From assembly GCA_002402965.1 (NCBI GenBank), contig DHGW01000049.1:28316-92315 (forward strand): DNA of 64,000 nt, in the 5' to 3' direction. The notes beneath the pieces are model-generated. The model did not search any database and was not told where the DNA came from. It saw only the letters and a program-made list of their open reading frames with translations. Made by a program: the position numbers and the translations under genes. This document shows positions 8,443 through 17,980 of the stretch, piece after piece (positions within the stretch are counted from its first letter, which is position 1; each line of letters opens with the position of its first letter). The stretch comes from Bacteroidales bacterium UBA4788 (GTDB lineage Bacteria; Bacteroidota; Bacteroidia; Bacteroidales; VadinHA17).

Positions 8443-9294
8443 ATGAGTAACAGAAGAGACTTTCTCAAGAAATCAGTGTTTGTTGCGGCTGCCATTCCGC
8501 TTATTAACAGCGAGATGATCGCAGCTCCCAGACCCTCCGGGAGGACCGGGCTTGCACTTTACACCATCCGTGACGCCATGGGAAAGGATGCTTCAGGAGC
8601 ACTGGCTTCGGCGGCGGAGATCGGATATGACTGGGTGGAAGCCGCAGCTCACTCTGACGGAAAGTTTTACGGGATGAAGCCTAAGGAGTTCGGGAAGCTG
8701 GTAAAGAAGAGCGGGATGGAGCCCCTGAGCTCGCACAGCGCTGTCAGAACGGAGAATTATGAACAGATGATTGATGATGCGGCGGAGGCCGGAATGAGGT
8801 ATATTATACTGCCATCACTGCCCGGTGAATGGACCGGCACCATAGACGGTTACCAGCGTGCGGCCGACTTCTTCAACAAGGCTGGTGAACGCTGTAAAAA
8901 GGCAGGGATCAGGTTCGGGTTTCACAATCATCAGGTTGAGTTCATGGAGATTAACGGGCGTGTGCCTTATGATGTCCTGCTCGAGCTGACTGATCCGAAA
9001 CTTGTGATCTTCGAACTTGACCTGGCATGGATAACCGCTGCCGGCAAGGACCCCGTGGCCTATTTCAGGAACTATCCCGGCAGGTTCGAGGTGTGGCATC
9101 TGAAGGATCTTACTCCTGAGAAGCAGGATGCCACCCTGGGCGAAGGCATCATCGATTTCAGGCCTATCCTTGCCGAAGCCCGCACGGCAGGAATGAAATA
9201 CTGGTTCCTTGAGCAGGATGAATGCCGGACCCACACCCCGATGGAGAGCATAAAAATCAGCCGTGAATATTATCTGAAAAAGTTGCTGAAATAA
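8443..9294 (+). CDS. Exported sugar phosphate isomerase/epimerase-like TIM-barrel protein
   Basis: A 283-residue protein with a Tat-like leader (SNRRDFLKKSVFVAAAIPL) followed by an AP endonuclease 2/xylose isomerase-like TIM barrel. Family features include GYDWVEAAAHSD, the metal-site stretch RFGFHNHQVEF, FELDLAWITAAGKDP, and the C-terminal WHLKDL and WFLEQDE segments, which supply metal-binding His/Glu/Asp in the fold. Such exported barrels commonly accompany Gfo/Idh/MocA oxidoreductases and DUF1080 proteins in Bacteroidota sugar loci, as here. I infer isomerase, epimerase or dehydratase chemistry on a sugar or inositol derivative; the substrate is unknown. Confidence 0.8.
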   Translation: MSNRRDFLKKSVFVAAAIPLINSEMIAAPRPSGRTGLALYTIRDAMGKDASGALASAAEIGYDWVEAAAHSDGKFYGMKPKEFGKLVKKSGMEPLSSHSAVRTENYEQMIDDAAEAGMRYIILPSLPGEWTGTIDGYQRAADFFNKAGERCKKAGIRFGFHNHQVEFMEINGRVPYDVLLELTDPKLVIFELDLAWITAAGKDPVAYFRNYPGRFEVWHLKDLTPEKQDATLGEGIIDFRPILAEARTAGMKYWFLEQDECRTHTPMESIKISREYYLKKLLK

Positions 9295-9297
9295 TCT

Positions 9298-10452
9298 TTA
9301 CAGGGCTGTTCTGAAAGATCCGTTCGCGGAGGAGGCAACAACAGCTTCAAGGAACTTCATTCCCCTGACACCTTCATTTATGCCCGGGTAATCAGCCACT
9401 ACGTCCGGATTCCTTCCCTCGTTCAGAGCTATAATGTGCATCATGAAATTTCTGTAGAGATTGGCGAAGGCTTCGATGAATCCTTCGGGATGCCCAGCCG
9501 GGATTCTCGTATGCATCGCCGATGCCCTGCCTGTTCCCGTGAAGGAGGTTCCTGTACGGACAAGCTGTACAGGAGCGTCAGGCCAGAGGAGGGTGAGGGT
9601 GTTTGGTTCCATCTGCCTCCATATTAAACCACCCTTTTCACCGTAGATCCTGATGGAGAGGTTGTTCTCCTCACCCGTGGCGACCTGGCTGGCGAGGAGT
9701 GTCCCGTTCATGCCGTTGCCGAAGAGGAGGGAGACTGTTCCGTCATCATCCAGCACCCTGCCCTGAACCACTGACCTGAGACTGGCGGAGAGAGCTTTTA
9801 CCTCCTGTCCGGTAATATATTCAGCCAGATTGAATGCATGAGTTCCGATGTCAGCCATTGCTCCTGCGATGCCTGCCTTAGAGGGATCCGATCTCCAGAT
9901 GGCCTGTCTGTTGTCTGTTTTCTCAAGAGGGGTGGTAAGCCAACCCTGGAGATACTCAACTATAACCTTTCTTACGTCACCCAGTTCTCCGCCGAGCACC
10001 ATCTCGCGCGCCCGCTTTACCATGGGGTAACCGGTGTAGTTATGGGTCAGGCAGAAAAGGCGGCCGGTGCGTTCCACAGTTTCCTGCAGGTCTGCTGCTT
10101 CTGTCACGCTGATGCAGAGTGGCTTGTCACAAATGACATGAAATCCGGCCTCGAGGGCCATTTTTGCAGGTCCGTAATGCAGATGGTTTGGGGTTACAAT
10201 TGTGATAAAGTGAGGCCTGATATCGAATGGCAGTGCGCTCTCGCGGATGATCATCTCCTGCCAGTTGTCATAAATCCGGGCAGACGGAAGTCCATCCCTG
10301 GCGCCAGTAGAAGATGAAACGGCGGGGTCACTGCTAAAGGCACCACAGACCAGTTCGGCTAAGCCATCGAGGCGTGCCGCCATGCGATGCACCGGTCCTG
10401 TAAGAGAACCTTCGCCACCGCCTATCATTCCCATCCTGAGCTTCATCGTCAC
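9298..10452 (-). CDS. Cytoplasmic Gfo/Idh/MocA family oxidoreductase
   Basis: A 384-residue NAD(P)-dependent dehydrogenase of the Gfo/Idh/MocA family. The N-terminal Rossmann loop reads GMIGGGEGSLTGPVHR, a variant of the glycine-rich motif seen in one subfamily. The catalytic lysine is in CDKPL (the family EKP motif), and the C-terminal domain has DIGTHAFNLAEYITG, which supplies the usual active-site His. There is no signal peptide, so it is probably cytosolic, unlike the homologue at 11059-12558. It overlaps by four bases (ATGA) the upstream membrane-protein gene and is convergent with the TIM-barrel gene, three bases from its stop. Substrate unknown. Confidence 0.85.
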   Translation of the reverse strand: MTMKLRMGMIGGGEGSLTGPVHRMAARLDGLAELVCGAFSSDPAVSSSTGARDGLPSARIYDNWQEMIIRESALPFDIRPHFITIVTPNHLHYGPAKMALEAGFHVICDKPLCISVTEAADLQETVERTGRLFCLTHNYTGYPMVKRAREMVLGGELGDVRKVIVEYLQGWLTTPLEKTDNRQAIWRSDPSKAGIAGAMADIGTHAFNLAEYITGQEVKALSASLRSVVQGRVLDDDGTVSLLFGNGMNGTLLASQVATGEENNLSIRIYGEKGGLIWRQMEPNTLTLLWPDAPVQLVRTGTSFTGTGRASAMHTRIPAGHPEGFIEAFANLYRNFMMHIIALNEGRNPDVVADYPGINEGVRGMKFLEAVVASSANGSFRTAL

Positions 10453-10928
10453 ACCCCGGTATCAGTTTTATTATCGCCCCTGATCTCAATGTTATTGCGC
10501 TTGCAGAACTCCTCCGCAGCTTGAAGTATCGTCGCCGTGTGTTCAGGATAATATGTTCCGAGTCTGAGGCTGATGCTGCCGGTTCTTGTATGAAATATTA
10601 TTGTCAGGGGCCTGAACTCCACTGCCTTGAGCGATGTGGATGAGAAAATCAACGGAGGCCTGTAGAACTCCTGCCGGAGAATGATTTTATCATTGCCAAT
10701 GGTTATGTACTTCCGTGTATAACCAAGTCCTGAGGCTATCATCCACAGTCCGAACAGCAGAAGGAAAGCGGTTGCTATCCATGCTGATCCGGTTGAGGAT
10801 ACTGTGCCTCTGATGCTGTACATGTACCAGACGGATGCTGCAAGGCATGCAACACCGAAGATGATCCTCAGAAGTTTTCCTGCTTTGTTATCCTCATGCA
10901 GGTCTATGTTGTATCTTGTCTCTGCCAT
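10449..10928 (-). CDS. Two-helix membrane protein with PH-like domain
   Basis: A 159-residue protein with two predicted transmembrane helices (about 19-40 and 49-68), then a soluble beta-rich C-terminal part (KYITIGNDKIILRQEFYRPPLIFSS...) that resembles bacterial PH-like domains. Its stop overlaps the start of the Gfo/Idh/MocA gene, so the two are translationally coupled. Function unknown. It is unusual between sugar-metabolism genes and may be a membrane or sensing accessory, which is only a guess. Confidence 0.7.
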   Translation of the reverse strand: MAETRYNIDLHEDNKAGKLLRIIFGVACLAASVWYMYSIRGTVSSTGSAWIATAFLLLFGLWMIASGLGYTRKYITIGNDKIILRQEFYRPPLIFSSTSLKAVEFRPLTIIFHTRTGSISLRLGTYYPEHTATILQAAEEFCKRNNIEIRGDNKTDTGV

Positions 10929-10954
10929 ATCTTTTTCGCCTGATGCAATTTACT

Positions 10955-10962
10955 TATTTTTG
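10955..10962 (+). promoter_or_regulatory. Possible -7 element (TATTTTTG) for exported oxidoreductase operon
   Basis: TATTTTTG fits TAnnTTTG and lies in the divergent gap before the gene starting at 11059, leaving a leader of about 90 bases. Position is plausible; the match could be chance in AT-rich DNA. Confidence 0.35.
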
Positions 10963-11058
10963 GGCAGGGAGGATGAGATTTTAAAGAGCTCCGGGTTTTA
11001 TTTTCCCGATGAAATATTTACTTTTAAGGTTTATATAGAACTTTTAACCACCTGTAAT

Positions 11059-12558
11059 ATGAAAGAGGACAAAAGAACAATCACGAGGCGGTCATTTGTA
11101 GGCACTACTGGTGCCGCAATAGCCGGTCTTACCATCCTGCCATCCAATGTAGTCAGCGGTCTTGGCCACCGGGCCCCCAGCGATAAGCTGAACATTGCGG
11201 GCATAGGTATCGGCGGCGCAGGCGCCTCAAACATCAGGAACGTGGCATCGTCAGAAAACATAGTAGCGCTCTGTGATGTTGACTGGGGCTATTCAAAGAG
11301 GGTCTTTGATGCATATCCTGCAGCGAAGAAGTTCTGGGACTTCAGAAAGATGTACGATGAGATGGGCAATTCTATTGATGCCGTCATCGTTGCCACAGCT
11401 GACCATACTCATGCTATCTCTGCCGCCCAGGCAATGACGATGGGCAAGCATGTCTACGTGCAGAAGCCTCTCACCCACAGCGTATATGAGTCAAGGCTCC
11501 TGACGAAGCTTGCCGCGAAGCACAGGGTGGCCACCTCGATGGGCAACCAGGGTTCATCCGATGTCGGAGTGGACCTGGTACAGGAGTGGATACAGAACCG
11601 GGAGATAGGTGAGGTGACCAGGGTAGAGGCTTTCACTGACCGTCCTATCTGGCCACAGGGCCTGAACAGACCTGCAAAAGTAGATAAGGTGCCGAAGACA
11701 CTGGACTGGGACCTCTTCCTGGGTCCTGCTCCCATCCGGCCTTACAATGCCATATATCATCCCTGGAACTGGAGAGGCTGGTGGGATTTCGGGACAGGTG
11801 CGCTGGGTGATATGGCATGCCATATCCTGCATCCGGTGTTCAAATCTCTCAAACTCACATACCCGACAAAAGTACAGGCAAGTTCTACACTGTTGCTGAC
11901 CGACTGCGCACCAAATGCCCAGACCGTAAAGTATGTCTATCCGGCACGAACAGCACCATCACATTATAAGATTGATCTTCCGGAAGTGGAAGTGATATGG
12001 TATGATGGAGGACTGCAGCCTATGAAACCAGAAGGGTGGCCAGCCGGAAAGGATATGAATGACAATGGCGGGGGAGTCATTTTCCACGGAACAAAAGATA
12101 CGCTTATCTGCGGTTGCTACGGATTAAATCCATGGCTTCTTTCAGGCCGGGTGCCAAATGCTCCTCAAACCGAAAGACGCATTGAGAACGCTACCCGTGG
12201 TGGACATGAGATGGATTGGGTGCGTGCCTGCAAGGAACCCGCAGAAAAGAGGATGATGACCAAATCGGACTTCTCCGAGGCAGGACCATTCAATGAGATG
12301 GTCGTTATGGGCGTGCTTGCCGTCAGGCTCCAGGGCCTTAACAAGACCCTCGAATGGGACGGTCAGAAGATGGAGTTTACAAATATTAATGACGAAGAAA
12401 CGATAAAGATTTGCGTTGAGGATCATTTCAGCATCACCGATGGTCACCCGACCTTTAATAAGACGTGGACCGACCCGATCAATTCGAAGCAGTTTGCAGC
12501 AGAGATGATAAAGCATAATTACCGCAGCGGCTGGTCGCTTCCTGAAATGCCCGCATAA
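11059..12558 (+). CDS. Exported Gfo/Idh/MocA family oxidoreductase with Tat-type leader
   Basis: A 499-residue Gfo/Idh/MocA oxidoreductase. The start at 11059 puts a twin-arginine leader (TITRRSFVGTTGAAIAGLTIL) at the N-terminus; an open frame upstream to 10804 has no such logic and overlaps the opposite-strand gene. The Rossmann motif GIGIGGAGASN, the catalytic VQKPL lysine motif and GALGDMACHILHP are present. Export via Tat fits a protein that folds with its nucleotide in the cytoplasm. With the DUF1080 protein 37 bases downstream it fits the known 3-keto-glycoside route, in which a sugar residue is oxidised at C3 and the glycosidic bond then cleaved. Exact substrate unknown. Confidence 0.85.
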   Translation: MKEDKRTITRRSFVGTTGAAIAGLTILPSNVVSGLGHRAPSDKLNIAGIGIGGAGASNIRNVASSENIVALCDVDWGYSKRVFDAYPAAKKFWDFRKMYDEMGNSIDAVIVATADHTHAISAAQAMTMGKHVYVQKPLTHSVYESRLLTKLAAKHRVATSMGNQGSSDVGVDLVQEWIQNREIGEVTRVEAFTDRPIWPQGLNRPAKVDKVPKTLDWDLFLGPAPIRPYNAIYHPWNWRGWWDFGTGALGDMACHILHPVFKSLKLTYPTKVQASSTLLLTDCAPNAQTVKYVYPARTAPSHYKIDLPEVEVIWYDGGLQPMKPEGWPAGKDMNDNGGGVIFHGTKDTLICGCYGLNPWLLSGRVPNAPQTERRIENATRGGHEMDWVRACKEPAEKRMMTKSDFSEAGPFNEMVVMGVLAVRLQGLNKTLEWDGQKMEFTNINDEETIKICVEDHFSITDGHPTFNKTWTDPINSKQFAAEMIKHNYRSGWSLPEMPA

Positions 12559-12595
12559 ATTGTAACATAAACAAATACTTTAAAATTTACACCTT

Positions 12596-13339
12596 ATGAA
12601 ACTGATTAAAACAATTTTTGTACTCCTTCTGGCTGCCTCGTTCGTCTCCTGCGGATCAGGAAAGGAAAAGAAGAGTGCCGAAAAGAAATCGACAGAAGCC
12701 GAGGTCTGGACCTTCCTCTTTGACGGAACAACCACACAGGGCTGGCGCAACTACAACAAGGCCACCTTCCCTGAACAGGGATGGGAGATCGCTGACGGTA
12801 CACTGCACTGCCAGGGCTCAGGCAGAGGTGAAGCCGGCGGTGGCGGCGGCGACATCATTTATGACAAGAAGTTTTCCAACTTCCACCTGAAGCTTGAGTG
12901 GAAGATATCTGAAGGTGGAAACAGCGGAATCTTCTATCTTGCTCAGGAAGTTCCTGAATGGGAGATATACAGGACAGCCCCTGAAATGCAGGTGCTTGAC
13001 AATGCAAAACACCCCGATGCCCAGGCCGGAAAGGATGGCAACCGCCAGGCAGGTTCGCTATATGACCTGATTCCGGCAGTGCCCCAGAATGCAAAGCCGG
13101 CAGGTGAATGGAACACCGCTGAGATCAAGGTTTACAAGGGAACCGTATGGCACATCCAGAACGGAGAGACCGTACTTGAATACCACCTTTGGACTCCGGA
13201 ATGGAATACCCTCGTTGCCGGCAGCAAATTTCCGGGACTTAATCCGAATTGGGCCAATGTTGCTGCGGAGGGCTACATAGGTGTTCAGGACCATGGCGAT
13301 GATGTCTGGTACAGGAATATCCAGATCAGGGAGTTGTAA
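12596..13339 (+). CDS. DUF1080 family 3-keto-glycoside hydrolase-like lipoprotein
   Basis: A 247-residue lipoprotein (lipobox at AASFVSC) with one DUF1080 concanavalin-like domain. Family hallmarks are FLFDGTTTQGWRNYN, GGDIIYDKKFSNFHLKLEWKI, GNSGIFYL, PEMQVLDNAKH and GYIGVQDHGDDVWYRNIQI. Characterised DUF1080 proteins cleave 3-keto-disaccharides. Being surface or periplasm anchored, it would act with the exported oxidoreductase directly upstream in the same operon. Substrate cannot be read from sequence. Confidence 0.85.
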   Translation: MKLIKTIFVLLLAASFVSCGSGKEKKSAEKKSTEAEVWTFLFDGTTTQGWRNYNKATFPEQGWEIADGTLHCQGSGRGEAGGGGGDIIYDKKFSNFHLKLEWKISEGGNSGIFYLAQEVPEWEIYRTAPEMQVLDNAKHPDAQAGKDGNRQAGSLYDLIPAVPQNAKPAGEWNTAEIKVYKGTVWHIQNGETVLEYHLWTPEWNTLVAGSKFPGLNPNWANVAAEGYIGVQDHGDDVWYRNIQIREL

Positions 13340-13349
13340 TTCATTCATA

Positions 13350-13501
13350 ATACCAGATTATCTGGTATACATGCACGTGGCGGCAGGTCTCAGACCTGCC
13401 GCTGTGTGTTATGGCCACAATCAATCGCCGCGATGCCGTAACGCATTATAACCAACGTCTCGCTTTGTGATACCGAAAGCGGGAGGTCTCAGGCCTCCAG
13501 C
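13350..13501 (+). repeat. REP-like palindromic repeats between genes
   Basis: Three palindromes lie in the gap between convergent genes. ATACCAGATTATCTGGTAT is at 13350-13368 (9-base arms). At 13380-13402, 10-base arms GCGGCAGGTC and GACCTGCCGC flank TCA. A diverged copy, with GGAGGTCTCAGGCCTCC as core, is at 13479-13501, about 100 bases further on. The two AGGTCTCAG-centred units are clearly related. The first palindrome may help terminate the DUF1080 operon, though it lacks a T-run. Confidence 0.65.
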
Positions 13502-13528
13502 TACGTGATATTATAACATATATCCGGG

Positions 13529-14113
13529 TTACAGGGCAGGATTGCCCTTTAATCCGATCTCCTCCGCCACCTCCCGCATGCCCATAATTGTGTCAGTGAT
13601 GAGATCATTAAGATCAGCACCAAGCATTGCAGCTCCCTTTTCGATCACGCTGCGGTCAACCCCGGCAGCAAACCTCTTATCGGTCCATTTTTTGCGAACC
13701 GACTTGGACTCCATGTCAAGCACGCTTCGCGAAGGCCTTACAAGGGCGCTGGTAGTCACCAGTCCGGTCAGCTCGTCGATGGCGAAGAGAGTCTTCTCAA
13801 GCAGGGTCTGAGGTTCAGTATCAGAACAGATACCATATCCGTGGCTGATCACCGCCCTGATATACTCTTCAGGCCATCCCTCCTCACGCATGATCTTTTC
13901 GGTCATCGTGCAGTGCTGATCAGGGTACATCTCGTAATCAAGGTCATGTATCAATCCAATAACACCCCACATCTCTTCATCCTCACCGCTTTTTCGTGCC
14001 ATGTACCTCATGACCGCCTCTACCGAGAGGGCATGTTTGCAGAGGCTGTCCGACTTGTTGTACCGGAGGAACAGTTCGAGTGCATCTTTACGTGTTGGTC
14101 TGGCGCTTGTCAT
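13529..14113 (-). CDS. HD domain phosphohydrolase
   Basis: A 194-residue HDIG-type HD protein. CKHALSVEAVMRYMA gives the first His, GLIHDLDYEMYPDQH the HD pair, and VISHGYGICSD a further metal-site His. The family hydrolyses phosphate esters of nucleotides or similar small molecules. It begins six bases after the stop of the C25 protease gene on the same strand and is probably co-transcribed with it. The substrate cannot be told. Confidence 0.82.
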   Translation of the reverse strand: MTSARPTRKDALELFLRYNKSDSLCKHALSVEAVMRYMARKSGEDEEMWGVIGLIHDLDYEMYPDQHCTMTEKIMREEGWPEEYIRAVISHGYGICSDTEPQTLLEKTLFAIDELTGLVTTSALVRPSRSVLDMESKSVRKKWTDKRFAAGVDRSVIEKGAAMLGADLNDLITDTIMGMREVAEEIGLKGNPAL

Positions 14114-14119
14114 GTCGTG

Positions 14120-17100
14120 TTATTGCTTTACAATTTTCAGGTTTATGCTCCTGGATTCCCGGGTGAGACGGAGAGTATATACCCCGGCAGCGAGATGGCG
14201 GCAGTTGAAAGGTATCCTGTTATTTCCAGGTGATAGCTCTGCTTCGAATCGCATTACGACCCTTCCTCCAGTATCAATGAGCTCGACGGTGGCACGGTCA
14301 CTGCCCTCATAATCGAGTTCGAGGGTGAAGCTCTCCCTGAATGGGTTGGGATGTACGGTCACTTTCCCTTCTGTTATGTCAGTCCCGGTGCCTGACAGCA
14401 CGAATGAGACCATCGCCGTATCATTGCCTGCATATCCATCTTCGGGAAGGCGGTTGAAGATATAAATCCGGTTCAGTACGTCTTTCTGAAGGCTTATCTT
14501 CTGAGAGAAGGCTACATCAATCGTGTCTCCCGGGTCGATCTTTCTGTAGAAGGTCTCATTGACCAGATCACCTTCATTAACCTTATATGCCAGGGGGAAG
14601 CTGGTGAGGGCGTTCCTGCCGAAGTTAATCACTCTGCCTTTTACCGTAACGTCTGTAAGCAACGTTGTGACCTGCGGGGTGTATACCGAATCTATGTGCA
14701 GGTCAGCTTCGAGGAAGGCTATATCGGGGAAGGTCACCTGGTCAAGCCATGCTGCATCCATACCTCCGGAAAGAGAGACATCCTTGGCATAGGCCCATTC
14801 AAGCAGGTGAACGCCAGGCTTGAGCACCTTTTTCCTCAGCGCCCACGGTGTGTCACCGGATATCTGCATGTCAACCACACTGTCAACCCTGAAGGTGAGC
14901 TGGTCATAGATGGGTTCCGAGGAGACCCTGACATAGAAAGAGAGGGTGTCGGTCACAGGGTTATTGACATAAACCGAAAGGACTGACTCCGTCTTGTCAG
15001 GGATAGCAGCGGATCTCGCTGAATTGACATTTTCATATGACGATGAGGAGGTAATTATCCATGGATAGTCACCCTTCTGTATCCACGGGAAGACGTCGAA
15101 CCGGTTGTATTCCCACGTCTCCCGTGTCTTACCGGTGCTGAGTGACCACCTGCCCGAGGCCTTATATTGTCCGCAGACGAAGCTGACATCATACGGGATC
15201 ACCCTGCCTGATCCGGTAAGGATTGAAATTGAAGTTTTGAAGTAAATATCCTTTTCCTCGCCAGGCATCAGGGTATCGGTAGCCAGTTGCGGCTCCTCCA
15301 CATTGAGCCAGGTTCCAGCCGGAGTTACAGTCACTGTGCCGCTGGCAGCAGAAGAACCTTCATTTTTGACCCTGATCCTCAGATGGAGAGTCTCGCCGGG
15401 ATCCGGAAGGAAGTTCGAGTTGCCCAGTGAGGAGTCGTCATGCAGAGATGACACTATTTTCAGAACCGGGGCACGGAGGGTCATATCGATGCCGAACCTG
15501 TACTCATTATCGTTGTCTTTCACGATCAGCAGCAGAGATGCAAGTTCGCCATCCTCCACCTTGTCCGAGACGGTGAAGGTGAACTTCCCTGAGATGGTTC
15601 GTGATTCACCCGGCAAGAGAATACCAATGGGTGCCGTATTTGCCCCAACGGTAATCATGCCTGAGGCTACTGTGATCTGTGCGGTCAGATCAGCGGTGCT
15701 GACCTGGCCGATGTTCTTCAACGTGACCTTCAGGTTAATGGATTCGCCGTAATCGGGAATACCGTCTCCGTTGCCTGCAGAGTCATCGAACACTATATTC
15801 CCCGCTGTCACAAAGGGCTCAGAGACATTTCCGAAGTGGATGGTTTTATAGAACGGCAGCATATTCTGCCCGGTGACAATGAGGAGACAGGAGTCCTTCA
15901 CGCCGGAAGGAATTGTCAGTGAGACATTTCCTGATGGACTGAGGTGGCTGGCGTCCCAGAGCGTATCAAAATCGGAGAGAGCAGCGTAAGCAAAGGGTTT
16001 CGCGAAGAAGCTTAGTGATGTCAGAGCTCCCGGAACCTTGTCAGGCAGGTCTATTTTAAAGGTATCTGGTCTGCCTATCACGGGAGAGAGGGAAGGATCA
16101 CCCAGCAGGATGTAGGTTTCCCAGTAGTATTTTTTTCGTGGACTGGTACTGGCTGATACAGACATGTTACCAGAAAAGTTAATCTGCCCCATGGTGTGAA
16201 ACCACTCCCCCGGAGGCTCATAATGTGTATGAAAAAGTCTGTCAAAAGCTCCTGCTCCGGTCGCTTCCCAGGTGAGATCAGGTCCGGGTGTTCCAGGCCC
16301 CACGGACCAGAAGAAGTCATCGCTCCAGTAGGAGTCGTTTGTGCAGCCGATAAAGCCTATTGCACCCTTTTCCGGGGTGGCAACCATAGTGGTGCCGAAG
16401 CAGGATGCGACATTAATCTGGGCAGTGCGGCATGCGTTGGCAATAATCAACGGGTATTCATTCTTATTAACCAGGTCTTTGACCATTGAAGATTTGAAAA
16501 CCGGATCACTGAATCCCGTTGCCTCTCCATGACCGGTATAGTTCAGGAAGCTGAGGCCCTGATTGAAGACGGTCTTAAGTGAATCATCTTTCAGTGGTGA
16601 ATCCGGATAGAGCCACCTGATGGCATTGAGTGAGGTGTCCTGTCCGAGGTAGTTGTTGAAGAGGTAAGATATCTGGCCGTTCATATAAAGCTCGAACCCG
16701 GGAGCGTTGCCGGCCGTTGCCAGGGCTCCGGACCAGAAATCGTTTTCCGGTGCGTACGTGAATGTCTCGTAATCAATTATCTTCTTTACCATGCCCTTCA
16801 GCTGGGTGGTGTCAATTGCAGGCAGCCTTCCGATGAAGAGTTCAGGTATGTAATCGCCCTCTCCGTCAAACTCACCGTAGTACAGGTCGGAGACATTTAA
16901 AGTTCCGCGTGAAGTGGGTATAACGTCCGGACCACCTGCTATAAGCAGGTAGTTTACAGGTACTCCCCGTGCCTGCAGGTTGAAATAGAGGTCGGATATC
17001 CTCTTTTTCAAGTCTTTGTAAACTGTATCTGCCGGTCCCGCTCCCTTGAAGATCACCGTTGTCTCAATGCCCTTCAGCATCTTCCACCGGATCAGCGGGG

Positions 17101-17878
17101 TCAGATGCTTTTTGAAGAGTGAATCAGTCACAACAATCATGTGCACCGGGCGGTCAGCATATCCGGGCACATATGAATCCGAAGCATAACCACCCTTGTT
17201 GAACTCCAGGTCGACCTCCTCTTCCCCCTTTGTGGCGGAGGGTTCAAACCGTATATTGAGTTTCATTGATGTTATCAGGTCCACATATCTTCCCTTCGGG
17301 TTGTAGAAGGCAGGATAGACTGCGATGTTGGCTATCCTTCGTCCTCTGAAGATTCCTGCATGGGTGATCGTGACAGTGTCATGCATGAGGATACCATCGG
17401 CCTCGTATGCCTTTCTGTCCTTGACAGTTACTTTTTCCTCCGGTGGCTCATTCTTTGTCCTGGCAGGCTGGACCGGGAAGATCTCGGCATCAGGTGCTCC
17501 GTGGTCGGCAAACCTGATTCTTTTTGATGATACGCCGGAGAGAGTGACAATCAGGCTCATTCCGTCAGGCACCTCAACCAGCCTGCTGTAAACAGGCAGC
17601 TCAGGCTTGCCTGTCTCATGGGTATGGTGGTGTCCCTGCAGCAGTATCCTGAAGTACCGGCCAGAAGGGTCACTGACAGTCATCAAACGTGGATCATCGG
17701 AACGGTACTGGATATCTGAAGGCTGACGAGATGGCCTGCCGGCGGGAATATCACCCGCAGACCTGCCGGCGTACGCCTGGGACTCTGCTTCGGGCAGGTT
17801 AACCAACATCAAAACCGCCGCCAGCATTATTGCGGTTGCCCACTGATTTACCCTCATAACCTGAATATGCGAAGCCAA
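14120..17878 (-). CDS. Gingipain-like C25 cysteine protease with T9SS sorting domain
   Basis: A 1252-residue secreted protein. It has a signal peptide (start at 17878, or the ATG seven codons later), a C25-type N-terminal propeptide region, and a caspase-like catalytic domain with GHGE (His450) and NAC (Cys483), the His/Cys dyad of gingipains. Several Ig/CARDB-like beta domains follow, then a C-terminal T9SS type A sorting domain (NPFRESFTLELDYEG... ending LKIVKQ). PorU, the T9SS sortase, shares the C25 fold but lacks such a sorting domain, so this is a T9SS cargo protease rather than the sortase. It is probably attached to the cell surface or released. Confidence 0.88.
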   Translation of the reverse strand: MASHIQVMRVNQWATAIMLAAVLMLVNLPEAESQAYAGRSAGDIPAGRPSRQPSDIQYRSDDPRLMTVSDPSGRYFRILLQGHHHTHETGKPELPVYSRLVEVPDGMSLIVTLSGVSSKRIRFADHGAPDAEIFPVQPARTKNEPPEEKVTVKDRKAYEADGILMHDTVTITHAGIFRGRRIANIAVYPAFYNPKGRYVDLITSMKLNIRFEPSATKGEEEVDLEFNKGGYASDSYVPGYADRPVHMIVVTDSLFKKHLTPLIRWKMLKGIETTVIFKGAGPADTVYKDLKKRISDLYFNLQARGVPVNYLLIAGGPDVIPTSRGTLNVSDLYYGEFDGEGDYIPELFIGRLPAIDTTQLKGMVKKIIDYETFTYAPENDFWSGALATAGNAPGFELYMNGQISYLFNNYLGQDTSLNAIRWLYPDSPLKDDSLKTVFNQGLSFLNYTGHGEATGFSDPVFKSSMVKDLVNKNEYPLIIANACRTAQINVASCFGTTMVATPEKGAIGFIGCTNDSYWSDDFFWSVGPGTPGPDLTWEATGAGAFDRLFHTHYEPPGEWFHTMGQINFSGNMSVSASTSPRKKYYWETYILLGDPSLSPVIGRPDTFKIDLPDKVPGALTSLSFFAKPFAYAALSDFDTLWDASHLSPSGNVSLTIPSGVKDSCLLIVTGQNMLPFYKTIHFGNVSEPFVTAGNIVFDDSAGNGDGIPDYGESINLKVTLKNIGQVSTADLTAQITVASGMITVGANTAPIGILLPGESRTISGKFTFTVSDKVEDGELASLLLIVKDNDNEYRFGIDMTLRAPVLKIVSSLHDDSSLGNSNFLPDPGETLHLRIRVKNEGSSAASGTVTVTPAGTWLNVEEPQLATDTLMPGEEKDIYFKTSISILTGSGRVIPYDVSFVCGQYKASGRWSLSTGKTRETWEYNRFDVFPWIQKGDYPWIITSSSSYENVNSARSAAIPDKTESVLSVYVNNPVTDTLSFYVRVSSEPIYDQLTFRVDSVVDMQISGDTPWALRKKVLKPGVHLLEWAYAKDVSLSGGMDAAWLDQVTFPDIAFLEADLHIDSVYTPQVTTLLTDVTVKGRVINFGRNALTSFPLAYKVNEGDLVNETFYRKIDPGDTIDVAFSQKISLQKDVLNRIYIFNRLPEDGYAGNDTAMVSFVLSGTGTDITEGKVTVHPNPFRESFTLELDYEGSDRATVELIDTGGRVVMRFEAELSPGNNRIPFNCRHLAAGVYTLRLTRESRSINLKIVKQ

Positions 17879-17980
17879 GATAACTAAAATTACTTCAATT
17901 TATATGCCGGATGCTCTTCCTGCCGTTATATAAATTGAATTTGTATATTTAACCATTAATCCAGGGAGATTGTTCAGGGT

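Noticed and set aside
14120..17878. PorU sortase
   Set aside because: The C25 domain matches, but the protein ends in its own T9SS sorting domain, which the sortase lacks. It is a cargo protease.
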